Shown piece by piece: positions 1-6,286 of a stretch of 21,800 bases of DNA; position 1 is the first letter of the stretch; each line of letters begins with the position of its first letter. The position numbers were made by a program, and so were the translations under genes. Origin of the DNA: Flavobacteriales bacterium UBA6165 (GTDB lineage Bacteria; Bacteroidota; Bacteroidia; Flavobacteriales_D; Crocinitomicaceae); assembly GCA_002422285.1 (NCBI GenBank), contig DIUF01000026.1:1-21800 (forward strand). Direction: 5' to 3'. The notes beneath the pieces were generated by a model. That model saw only the letters and a list, made by a program, of their open reading frames with translations. It ran no database searches and was not told the DNA's origin.

Positions 1-1034
1 CGGTAAAGGAGGAGTATGCCAACATAAGATCCTTTCAGGAACAGCGCAAGCCTAAGGAGTATTTGCCGCTATCGGTTGCACGCAACAACCGGCTTGCCAT
101 CGACTGGCAAACTTCGCCCGTGTATGCGGCCAAATTTACTGGGGTTAAACAGTTTATCGATTTCCCGCTGGAAGAGCTTCGGCCTTATATCGACTGGAGT
201 TTCTTTTTCTTTACCTGGGAATTGAAAGGGATGTTCCCTGAAATATTCAATGATCCCGCGGTGGGCGAAACTGCCCGAAAGTTATACGTGGAGGCCAACG
301 AGATGCTCGACGAGATTGTGGAGAAAAAGATGCTTCGTGCCAATGGGGTAATAGGTTTATGGCCTGCCAATTCTGAAGGCGATGATATTGTGCTGTTTGC
401 CGACGAGTCGCGGAAGCAGGAGATCGGCAGGTTCTACCACTTGCGGCAACAGGAAAAGAAAAAGCCCGGTTCGCCCAACCTTTGCCTCTCCGATTATGTA
501 GCACCCATTACTTCTGGCAGGGCCGATTACTGCGGTGCTTTTGCGGTAACTGCCGGACTTGGTATCGAACAATGGAAAAAGCAGTACCAGGAAGAGTACA
601 ACGACTACAAAATGATTATGATAGAGGCACTGGCCGACCGGCTGAGTGAGGCATTTGCCGAATACCTGCATCTGAAAGTAAGGCGCGAGTATTGGGGCTA
701 TTCGCCCGATGAGGCACTTTCGGTGCAGGAGCTGCTCCATGTCGATTACCAGGGCATCCGTCCTGCCCCCGGATACCCGGCTTGTCCGGAACACTCGGAG
801 AAGCAGAATCTATTCCAAATGTTGAACGCCGGGGAGGTTGGAATTGAGCTTACCGAACACTTTGCCATGTATCCCAATGCATCGGTATGCGGTCAGTTTT
901 TTGCCCATCCCCAAAGCACCTATTTTGGGGTCGAAAAAGTTTCGCGCGATCAGGTAGAGGATCTTGCCCGGCGCAGGGGAGTTAAGGTGGAGTTTATAGA
1001 GAAGTTTTTGCCGGCCAACCTTAACTATGTATAA
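1..1034 (+). CDS. metH: Cobalamin-dependent methionine synthase, C-terminal part (5'-truncated by window)
   Basis: The reading frame is open from base 3 to the stop at 1032-1034, so the gene starts upstream of the window and the TTG at 63 is not a real start. About 343 C-terminal residues are visible. They correspond to the AdoMet-binding reactivation domain of MetH, which re-methylates oxidised cob(II)alamin using S-adenosylmethionine. Diagnostic stretches are the ARxNRxxIDW block near the visible N-terminus and the AdoMet-binding RPAPGYPACPEH motif (about 756-791). Near the end is a YFGVEKVSRDQVEDLARR segment typical of the MetH terminus. The enzyme transfers the methyl group of 5-methyl-THF to homocysteine in the cytoplasm. 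metF, which makes its substrate, follows 97 bp downstream on the same strand, so the two probably form a methionine/one-carbon operon. Family assignment is secure; only the N-terminal catalytic modules are unseen. Confidence 0.96.
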   Translation, partial: VKEEYANIRSFQEQRKPKEYLPLSVARNNRLAIDWQTSPVYAAKFTGVKQFIDFPLEELRPYIDWSFFFFTWELKGMFPEIFNDPAVGETARKLYVEANEMLDEIVEKKMLRANGVIGLWPANSEGDDIVLFADESRKQEIGRFYHLRQQEKKKPGSPNLCLSDYVAPITSGRADYCGAFAVTAGLGIEQWKKQYQEEYNDYKMIMIEALADRLSEAFAEYLHLKVRREYWGYSPDEALSVQELLHVDYQGIRPAPGYPACPEHSEKQNLFQMLNAGEVGIELTEHFAMYPNASVCGQFFAHPQSTYFGVEKVSRDQVEDLARRRGVKVEFIEKFLPANLNYV

Positions 1035-1131
1035 AGTGCCCGGGCAAAGCAGGTTGGAGGGCGTAACAGCTTTGCAGGAGAGATTAAAAATTCAGATATT
1101 CGTGCCCTGGCCATTTTATTAGAGCATACCT

Positions 1132-2085
1132 ATGAAAGTTATAGATATACTAAATCAGTCGGACCGAACGCTTTTTTCGTTCGAGCTGTTACCTCCCCTT
1201 AAAGGCAACGATGTTTCACGTATTAACCGCACCATCGAAAGTCTGCTGGAGTTTTCGCCCAGCTATATCAATATCACCACCCACCGCGATGAGGTTGAGT
1301 TCCGGGAGATGCCCGATGGCACCATTAGTCGGCGAATTACCCGCAAGCGACCCGGAACGGTGGCCATTGCGGCCAATATTCAATACAAATATGGGATCCC
1401 GGTAGTGCCGCATATTTTATGCGGAGGCTTTACAAAGAGTGAAACCGAGCATGTTTTAATAGACCTCAATTTTATGGGTATCGAGAATGTGCTGGCATTG
1501 CGGGGCGATGGTATAAAGGGGGAATCGGTTTTCAAACCCGAGCCCGAAGGACATGCGCATGCCAGTGAACTGGTAACTCAGATGGCTCAGTTGAGGCAAG
1601 GGTACTACCTCGACCCGGAACTTAAAAATACCCACAAAATAGATTTTTGCATTGGGGTGGCTGGTTACCCCGAAAAACATTTCGAAGCGCCGAATCCCGA
1701 TATCGACCTGCAATTTTTAAAACAGAAGGTCGATGCCGGTGCCGACTATATTGTTACACAGATGTTTTTCGACAACCGGTTCTACTTCGATTTTGTAGAG
1801 CGTTGCCGGAAGGCCGGTATTGAGGTTCCCATTATACCCGGCATTAAACCGATTGCCTTAATGAATCAGCTTACCGTTTTGCCTAAAATTTTCAGCATTG
1901 ACATGCCCAACGAACTGGTATTGGAACTTCGCAAATGCAGCAGCGATGCGGAGGCCAGGGCAGTAGGTACCGAGTGGTCTATCCATCAGTCGAAGGAGCT
2001 GGTAGCAGCCGGTGTTCCGTCGCTGCACATATATACCTACGGAATATCCGACAATGTGAAGGAGATTGTAAGGTCGGTCTTTTAA
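1132..2085 (+). CDS. metF: Methylenetetrahydrofolate reductase
   Basis: This 317-residue protein has the length of bacterial MetF, an FAD-dependent TIM barrel that reduces 5,10-methylene-THF to 5-methyl-THF. Visible family signatures are the N-terminal SFELLPP segment with the catalytic-type Glu at residue 18, the ALRGD motif at 122-126, and the QMFFDNRFYFDFVERC block followed by IIPGIKPI in the C-terminal half. The ATG at 1132 sets the N-terminus at the usual place just before the conserved Glu. It lies directly downstream of metH, whose cosubstrate is the product of this enzyme. GC-richer codon usage matches metH and contrasts with the AT-rich genes after 3300, consistent with core chromosome. 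No SAM or cobalamin riboswitch is seen in the 97-bp gap upstream. Confidence 0.96.
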   Translation: MKVIDILNQSDRTLFSFELLPPLKGNDVSRINRTIESLLEFSPSYINITTHRDEVEFREMPDGTISRRITRKRPGTVAIAANIQYKYGIPVVPHILCGGFTKSETEHVLIDLNFMGIENVLALRGDGIKGESVFKPEPEGHAHASELVTQMAQLRQGYYLDPELKNTHKIDFCIGVAGYPEKHFEAPNPDIDLQFLKQKVDAGADYIVTQMFFDNRFYFDFVERCRKAGIEVPIIPGIKPIALMNQLTVLPKIFSIDMPNELVLELRKCSSDAEARAVGTEWSIHQSKELVAAGVPSLHIYTYGISDNVKEIVRSVF

Positions 2086-2112
2086 GCGGGATCAAAAAAT
2101 TAGGAAGAATTC

Positions 2113-2143
2113 TTTTTTCTTTTGAAAAAAGGTTTTAGTTTTG
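2113..2143 (+). promoter_or_regulatory. Probable Bacteroidetes-type promoter for tRNA-Asn
   Basis: TAGTTTTG at 2136-2143 matches the Bacteroidetes -7 consensus TAnnTTTG exactly. A T-rich TTTT (2113-2116) sits 19 nt upstream, where the -33 TTTG box is expected, matching three of four bases. Transcription would begin near 2150, about 28 nt before the mature tRNA 5' end. Confidence 0.5.
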
Positions 2144-2177
2144 CACCGCTTTCGAGGTGTAAGCCATGAAAGAACAC

Positions 2178-2254
2178 TCCCTAGTAGCTCAGTTGGTTAG
2201 AGCGGCGGACTGTTAATCCGTAGGTCGTAGGTTCAAGTCCTACCTGGGGAGCCA
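2178..2254 (+). tRNA. tRNA-Asn (anticodon GTT), CCA encoded
   Basis: The cloverleaf folds by eye. The acceptor arm TCCCTAG (2178-2184) pairs with CTGGGGA (2244-2250) with one T-G wobble. A D arm with AGCTCAGTTGGTTAGAGC follows, then an anticodon loop CTGTTAA with GTT (Asn), and a T arm containing GTTCAAGTCC. The discriminator is G2251 and the CCA tail (2252-2254) is genomically encoded. The DNA immediately downstream changes character (IS remnant, AT-rich lone ORFs), which fits the common use of tRNA 3' ends as island integration sites. Confidence 0.97.
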
Positions 2255-2262
2255 GACAGGAC

Positions 2263-2289
2263 AAGAGGTCATTTTCGACCTCTTTTTTT
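2263..2289 (+). terminator. Rho-independent terminator of tRNA-Asn
   Basis: AAGAGGTC (2263-2270) pairs perfectly over 8 bp with GACCTCTT (2277-2284) around a 6-nt loop, ATTTTC. A run of seven T ends at 2289. It begins 8 nt after the tRNA CCA. Confidence 0.88.
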
Positions 2290-2323
2290 GTTTCCGGATT
2301 TTTGAAATCGTGGCAGGTATGGC

Positions 2324-2971
2324 GTAGTACCGGATCAGCAGGAATGGATACTATAACCTAAGAAGTACTTTCTTCCTGTTAAAGTTCTCAGTAAGGTTTT
2401 CCGCGGATTATTATGCCAGCTTCTACAACAAGCTATCCTTGACGGGAATGTCAATTTACCCGATGGTGCAATTGATTTTGCCTTAATAAAGGTTAAGTGT
2501 TACCAGAAAAACTAGGTAGTCTATTGCCAGAAACCATTTGCCGGCCCCCAAAGCATTATTCAGAATCTGGGCAATTACACGCACCGGGTGGCAATCTCCA
2601 ACCAAAGGATACATTCTTGTGAAGACGGAAAAGTTACATTCGGATACAAAGACTATAAAATCGGTGACAGACAAAGGGGCATTACCCTGGATGCAGATGA
2701 GTTTATCCGTCGGTTTTTGCACCATATTCTCCTCTGCAGCTTTCATAAAATCAGGTATTTCGGCATTCTGTCGATTTGCAACATGAAATCGAAACTGACT
2801 CAAAGTATACGATTGATCGGAAAAGCGGTGTGCTTTCCTATTCTTGAGGGATTAACCGCTGTGGAAATCCGGATTACGGTAATAGGCCACAATCCGTTGT
2901 GCTGTCCAGAATGTAAACCCGGAAAATTATCCATTAAACAGACTTTAGTTGCAAACCTTAAACCCAGATAG
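2324..2971 (+). pseudogene. IS91-family transposase remnant (inactivated)
   Basis: Translated in one frame, this stretch shows the C-terminal half of an IS91-type (Y2/HUH rolling-circle) transposase. A KKYFLPVKVLSKVFRG block starts near 2360. A VVYCQKPFAGP segment is at about 2516-2548, followed by NYTHRVAISNQRI (about 2573-2611) and DGKVTFGYKDY. The terminal LDADEFIRRFLHHI and IRYFGILS blocks come last. Internal stops interrupt it at 2354-2356 (TAA) and 2513-2515 (TAG). The latter falls where related proteins have Trp (WVVYC), so it looks like a TGG-to-TAG mutation. The N-terminal region with the HUH and tyrosine motifs is missing; upstream of about 2324 the similarity dissolves. An intact sub-frame runs from the GTG at 2588 to 2971, but it is only the tail of the transposase and I do not regard it as an independent gene. 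Family assignment is from remembered motif pattern, not a search. Confidence 0.8.
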
Positions 2972-3240
2972 ATCGATTGGCAAAAACGTTCTTTTGCATA
3001 TAATATACCGCACTCGTCATAGCAGTATAAAGGCCGTGATAGGATTTCTATGTCTTATAACCTGAGTATAAATGAAAAACGCAATCATCAAATAAACGTT
3101 TTTTGAACCCTTATGCGCTGAAAAACAACCCAAAACAAAAATAATTCTAACGCTAATCCCATAGCTCACTGAGGGGCTTATTCCCCCTCTGTATTATTTT
3201 TAATTTCCTACCCCTTTGCAAAAGATGTAATCGAGAACAT
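2972..3240. other. AT-rich intergenic sequence after the IS91 remnant
   Basis: No gene is recognised here. The only structured item is a short hairpin, GAGGGG (3171-3176) with CCCCTC (3184-3189), followed by a T-rich but interrupted stretch. It could be a weak plus-strand terminator insulating the genes downstream. Base composition becomes visibly AT-rich towards 3240. Confidence 0.4.
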
Positions 3241-3272
3241 ATTGTAAAATAACCTTTTAAAAACTATATTTG
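3241..3272 (+). promoter_or_regulatory. Consensus Bacteroidetes promoter ahead of the HEPN-like ORF
   Basis: TATATTTG at 3265-3272 matches the -7 consensus TAnnTTTG exactly. ATTG at 3241-3244 is 20 nt upstream, where the -33 TTTG is expected, matching three of four bases. Transcription would start near 3279, about 50 nt before the ORF at 3328. Confidence 0.6.
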
Positions 3273-3300
3273 AGGAAACCAAAAAATAAAACGCTATTTC

Positions 3301-3307
3301 GTTGGGT
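3301..3307 (+). other. GTTRRRY-type recombination core candidate
   Basis: GTTGGGT fits the integron core consensus GTTRRRY. It lies between a good promoter (3241-3272) and the first lone ORF (3328), where an attI or preceding attC core would be expected. A 7-mer with this degeneracy occurs often by chance. It is noted only because of its position and the attC-like palindrome after the ORF. Confidence 0.25.
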
Positions 3308-3327
3308 GCAATTAAAGAAACAGATAG

Positions 3328-4200
3328 TTGCAAAAAAATAGACCATATAAAAATATCACTGACTTAAAATCAGAAATGAAAAAAGTGAGCGATGGATTCC
3401 AATCAATCAACATTAATATGATAGCAATTGGAATGGACTACAAACATTATTTAGACTCTAGTATTACGGTTAATAAAATCTATGAATTTAGAGACAATAT
3501 TCTGTACCGATTGAGAGCAACTAGACTACATATAAACATTGTAGTAAACCTTTTAAGTTCATTAGACGGAGAATTATCAGATATCTTTAAAAAAGAGAAT
3601 GGTCAATTGTCAATGCATATGTATTTTGAAAACAGAAAATCTGACATTTCAGCTATGTTCGACAGCGTTATTTTTCATGCCATTTCAGCATTTGACTATG
3701 TGAGTAATTTGGTAGCTTTTCTAAGTCTGAAAAACCACAAAAAACTTAAATGGAATGAACTTGCACAATCAGTTCGAGACCCTAAAAATGAATTATACGA
3801 ATCTTGTTTCAGCGAACTTATTGACAAACTTGACCGCGAATTTGTTGGAAGGCTCTATAAACACAGGTCTGATTTAATACATTCAGGAAAAGACGGAGAA
3901 AAATCATCTTTATCTATTGAATTAATGAATGGAAAAGTAGAGACAAAAATTTTAGCTTCTAATAAATTCAATAAGAACTTTAGTGAGTTAAGAAAGCTAA
4001 ATAAAGAATATGATTTATCAATATCTTATGTTCTATTTTGGCTTTTAGAAAAAACTATTGAATCGATTATTGACATTCAGTTTGGTTTAAAAGAATTTAT
4101 GGAAAAAAATAAGAAAAATGACCTTCCTTTTATGTTTATGAAAGGACCGAATAATGAAGTGCTACCTGTTTCGACAAACTATTGGAGTGGAAAAAAATAA
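3328..4200 (+). CDS. HEPN-like hypothetical protein
   Basis: This is a 290-residue, mostly helical, AT-rich protein that I cannot place in a named family with certainty. The middle part contains FDSVIFHAISAFDYVSNL (about 111-128) and then YKHRSDLIHSG (about 177-187). The latter carries an R-x4-H signature (R180, H185), the catalytic pattern of HEPN ribonuclease domains, and the helix before it fits the HEPN layout. If correct it could be an RNase toxin or an inactive HEPN adaptor; there is no obvious antitoxin partner. The chosen start is TTG at 3328; an in-frame ATG at 3376 is an alternative that removes 16 residues. No transmembrane segment or signal peptide is seen. It has its own promoter candidate at 3241-3272 and is followed by an attC-like palindrome at 4206-4340, so it looks like a mobile cassette gene. 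That it is a real gene is likely; the HEPN assignment is tentative. Confidence 0.7.
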   Translation: MQKNRPYKNITDLKSEMKKVSDGFQSININMIAIGMDYKHYLDSSITVNKIYEFRDNILYRLRATRLHINIVVNLLSSLDGELSDIFKKENGQLSMHMYFENRKSDISAMFDSVIFHAISAFDYVSNLVAFLSLKNHKKLKWNELAQSVRDPKNELYESCFSELIDKLDREFVGRLYKHRSDLIHSGKDGEKSSLSIELMNGKVETKILASNKFNKNFSELRKLNKEYDLSISYVLFWLLEKTIESIIDIQFGLKEFMEKNKKNDLPFMFMKGPNNEVLPVSTNYWSGKK

Positions 4201-4205
4201 CTGTA

Positions 4206-4340
4206 GCTAACATGGTATAGCCAACAATAGCGGGGCTTGGTGGTAGTTTGGCGCTCGTTGCTCCGCGTGGGCTTTATCTCGGTGGATAGTGACGAAGCCC
4301 GCAAATCCGCTACTGTGGCTATACCAGGAACGTTAAAAGC
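4206..4340 (+). repeat. attC-like imperfect palindrome between two lone ORFs
   Basis: The left arm GGTATAGCC (4214-4222), then AACAATAGCGG (4223-4233), pairs with the right arm CCGCTACTGT (4307-4316) plus GGCTATACC (4317-4325). The pairing has one extra A on the left and one A/G difference. Pairing resumes internally between GGGCTT (4233-4238) and AAGCCC (4295-4300). Outside the arms, TAAC (4208-4211) faces GTTA (4332-4335), in the positions of the AAC/GTT core boxes R'' and R'. A long palindrome with core boxes and one extrahelical base on the L'' side is the architecture of integron attC sites. The core boxes are imperfect: GTTAAAA lacks the final pyrimidine of GTTRRRY. No integrase is present in the window. 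Confidence 0.55.
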
Positions 4341-4371
4341 AAGTGTAAAGAACGACTAACAACTAGGTAAT

Positions 4372-4944
4372 ATGGGCAAGACAGAAAAAAGGATAATTGA
4401 AATTTTGAGATTTAGAGCACCAAATTCAGTGGCAGACATTATCATATATGACAGCCTCAAAGATTTAAAACAAGATCAAATTGATGAATCATTATCAAAA
4501 CTACTCGAAAAGAATATTATAGCTGAAATGGAAAAAATTAATCGATCTTTCAAGCTAACTAATTATGATTCTGCTTTTATCAGAGAAACTATAAAACTTG
4601 GTGATAAAGAAATACCAAGACTGATAAATGGAAATCAATCAAGGATCGAAGACATAAATTATGCGATGGAGTCTTTGGCTGAATATGCAGACAAACTTGA
4701 GACTAAGTTTGAGAAGAAACTAAATAAGCAGATTCAAACTTATTGGCTGAGTATCGTTACGATATTTGGAGTATTTATTGCTCTATTTTCTTTCATTATA
4801 AAGATTAGTAATCATGAGATCTCGTCAGAAAACTCTTTTTGGGTAACAATTGGGATAGGATTTGCCAATTTAATACCTTTAATCGTTTTGCTTGTGATTA
4901 TGCTCTTGACAATTAGAATGCTATTCACATTTAAAGAGAAATGA
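4372..4944 (+). CDS. Winged-helix-like protein with two transmembrane segments, function unknown
   Basis: This 190-residue protein is not recognised as a named family. Residues 1-65 look like a small winged-helix domain: KRIIEILRFRAPNSV, a helix with SLSKLLEKNIIAEM, then a short beta hairpin ending KLTNYD. Residues about 85-122 are charged and coiled-coil-like. Two hydrophobic helices follow, at about 125-145 and 157-182, separated by a short polar loop, and the chain ends with the basic tail FKEK. The predicted topology is a cytoplasmic N-terminus anchored by a hairpin, which would suit a membrane-tethered sensor or effector. The ATG at 4372 has a purine-rich stretch (AGGTAA) just upstream. 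The gene sits behind an attC-like palindrome and has no functional partner next to it, as expected of cassette genes. Confidence 0.65.
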   Translation: MGKTEKRIIEILRFRAPNSVADIIIYDSLKDLKQDQIDESLSKLLEKNIIAEMEKINRSFKLTNYDSAFIRETIKLGDKEIPRLINGNQSRIEDINYAMESLAEYADKLETKFEKKLNKQIQTYWLSIVTIFGVFIALFSFIIKISNHEISSENSFWVTIGIGFANLIPLIVLLVIMLLTIRMLFTFKEK

Positions 4945-5271
4945 ACACCTGCTTATTACAAAAAATATATGATATGGGGCTACTGTGCGGATAACAAAGT
5001 TCATAGCCCGCAACAGCGGCATCGGGGTTCGACAGGGAAGAAGCCTGCAATCCCCAACTGTATATAGTTTAGTCCGTTATCGCTCAGTGTAAAAGGCCAG
5101 CCGCACAAATGGCACAACTTGTCCCGACTTGGCGGGATTTGGTTTTTCCCACCGCACAAGCCAATGCTTCGCAAAGCCAAAAGAGCCACTTTGTCCCTGT
5201 GCACCCAAGACAGCAGAGACAATCAAGAGTAATATTGTAGAATACCTACTTAAAAATAATTTCACAAAAAG
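4945..5271. other. Intergenic region with short inverted repeats
   Basis: I see no supportable gene in these 327 bases. There is a small stem CTGT-GCGG (4983-4990) with CCGC-A-ACAG (about 5008-5016), containing one bulged A. Another is GGGG (5024-5027) with CCCC (5052-5055), enclosing AGG/CCT. The section from about 5095 to 5220 is C- and A-rich on the plus strand, unlike its surroundings. It may be a degenerate palindrome or recombination site; the two arms are not long enough to call it attC-like. Confidence 0.35.
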
Positions 5272-5302
5272 TTTAAATATTAGAAAACCCTGCTTATTTT
5301 TG
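5272..5302 (+). promoter_or_regulatory. Promoter of the type I RM operon
   Basis: TATTTTTG at 5295-5302 matches the TAnnTTTG -7 consensus exactly. TTTA at 5272-5275, 19 nt upstream, serves as the -33 box with three of four matches. Transcription would start near 5309. AAGGGA at 5315-5320 is a plausible ribosome-binding site for the TTG start at 5328. Confidence 0.6.
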
Positions 5303-5327
5303 TAGTGTTATTACAAGGGAATAAATT

Positions 5328-5885
5328 TTGAAAACACTAATTAAAGATATAACACACATCCAAACCGGCCTCTTCGCTAAGCCTGCTGGCATTGGTAAAT
5401 TGGTGTATCTCCAGTCGAAGCATTTTGACGAATATGGTCATTTGCATGCTGTTTTACATCCCGACTTGGCGGATGACGGTATTTCTGAAAAACACTTATT
5501 GAAAGATGGTGATGTTCTTTTTGCTGCCAAAGGCACCAAGAATTTTGCAGCCGTTTTTGAAAACCACAACGAACCTTCTGTGGCTTCTACTTCATTTTTT
5601 GTTATCAGACCAACCGACAAAAAAATGTTGCCTCAATATTTGGCTTGGGTACTTAACAGCCACACAACGTTGGCATTATTGAAAGGCCAGGCAATCGGCA
5701 CTTCAATCCCTTCTATTTCAAAACAGGTATTAGAAAATCTGGAAATAGCAGTGCCAAGCATTGAAACGCAAAAAGCGATCCTGCAAATCACGAAACTCCG
5801 CAACAAGGAAAAATCATTGAAACAGAAAATTGAAACACTAAGAGAAAAACAAATACAACAACAAATAATCAACGCCATTAAATGA
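5328..5885 (+). CDS. Half-length HsdS-like type I restriction specificity protein
   Basis: At 185 residues it is under half the length of a normal HsdS (about 400). It has a single target-recognition domain (about 1-150) ending in the AVPSIETQKAI block that closes HsdS TRDs. A charged coiled-coil (about 152-180) follows, like one HsdS spacer helix. Mid-domain features such as LLKDGDVLFAAKGTKNFAAVF and GTSIPSISKQVLENLEIAVP are typical of S-subunit TRDs. The frame is intact from TTG 5328 to its stop, with a good SD (AAGGGA) 7 nt upstream, so it is a whole half-subunit rather than debris. Known half-HsdS proteins can dimerise to recognise a symmetrical site. Here it may provide a second specificity for the HsdM encoded downstream, or modulate assembly. 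It is the first gene of the RM operon, 10 nt before the four-helix-bundle gene. Confidence 0.8.
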   Translation: MKTLIKDITHIQTGLFAKPAGIGKLVYLQSKHFDEYGHLHAVLHPDLADDGISEKHLLKDGDVLFAAKGTKNFAAVFENHNEPSVASTSFFVIRPTDKKMLPQYLAWVLNSHTTLALLKGQAIGTSIPSISKQVLENLEIAVPSIETQKAILQITKLRNKEKSLKQKIETLREKQIQQQIINAIK

Positions 5886-5886
5886 A

Positions 5887-6272
5887 AAGAGAAAAATGAA
5901 TAGTGAAAAATCAAAAAGCCCGCTAAGAGATAAAAGTTATGCTTTCGCAATCAAAATTGTGAAACTGAGCCAAAGCTTGGTTTCTGATAAAAAAGAATTT
6001 GTGTTAAGTAAACAAGTTCTTCGCTCAGGAACTGCAATCGGGGCATTAATCCGAGAATCTGAATTCGCTGCAAGTAAAGCATACTTCATCAACAAGCTCA
6101 CAGTTTCACTAAAAGAAGCTAACGAAACTGAATACTGGTTGATGCTTTTGCATGATACCGAATATCTAATCAAAGAAGAATTCCTTCAAATGCAATTCGA
6201 ATGTCGAGAAATAATCGCAATGCTCGTATCATCCATCAAAATCTCAAAATCCTAACTTTTCATTTTTCACTT
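5887..6272. repeat. 18-bp inverted repeat pair bracketing the four-helix-bundle gene
   Basis: AAGAGAAAAATGAATAGT (5887-5904) and the reverse complement of 6255-6272, AAGTGAAAAATGAAAAGT, agree at 16 of 18 positions. The left copy contains the start codon of the enclosed ORF (5896-5898). The right copy begins at the last base of its stop codon (6255). The repeats therefore delimit the gene exactly and could form a stem enclosing it. The motif is A-rich, so part of the match could be compositional. Confidence 0.5.
5896..6255 (+). CDS. Four-helix-bundle protein (S23/23S rRNA-intervening-sequence type)
   Basis: The 119-residue length and helical content match the S23/IVP-type four-helix-bundle family, first seen encoded inside rRNA intervening sequences and common in Bacteroidetes. 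Recognisable features are SYAFAIKIVKLSQSLV in helix 1, VLSKQVLRSGTAIGALIRESEFAASKAYFINKL (about 37-69) and LKEANETEYWLMLL (about 72-85). The RSGTAIGALIREs and KEANETEYWL blocks are the family hallmarks. Biochemical function is not established; nucleic-acid binding is assumed by analogy. It lies 10 nt after the half hsdS and 31 nt before hsdM. Members are often found inside type I RM loci. Near-perfect inverted repeats bracket it (5887-5904 and 6255-6272), which hints that the gene moved in as a unit. Confidence 0.85.
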   Translation: MNSEKSKSPLRDKSYAFAIKIVKLSQSLVSDKKEFVLSKQVLRSGTAIGALIRESEFAASKAYFINKLTVSLKEANETEYWLMLLHDTEYLIKEEFLQMQFECREIIAMLVSSIKISKS

Positions 6273-6286
6273 TAAACTTATCACTT

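Noticed and set aside
2094..2120. A-run, AAGAATTCTT palindrome and T-run after metF as a terminator.
   Set aside because: The palindrome has no loop and the only extendable pairing is A-T; too weak. It overlaps the tRNA promoter region.
2588..2971. A 127-codon frame that could be called a separate small gene.
   Set aside because: It is the C-terminal piece of the IS91-type transposase, continuous in frame with upstream similarity past a stop codon.
5001..5265. Minus-strand frames of 62-73 codons in the gap before the RM operon.
   Set aside because: Composition-driven frames in C/A-rich sequence without start signals or recognisable protein pattern.
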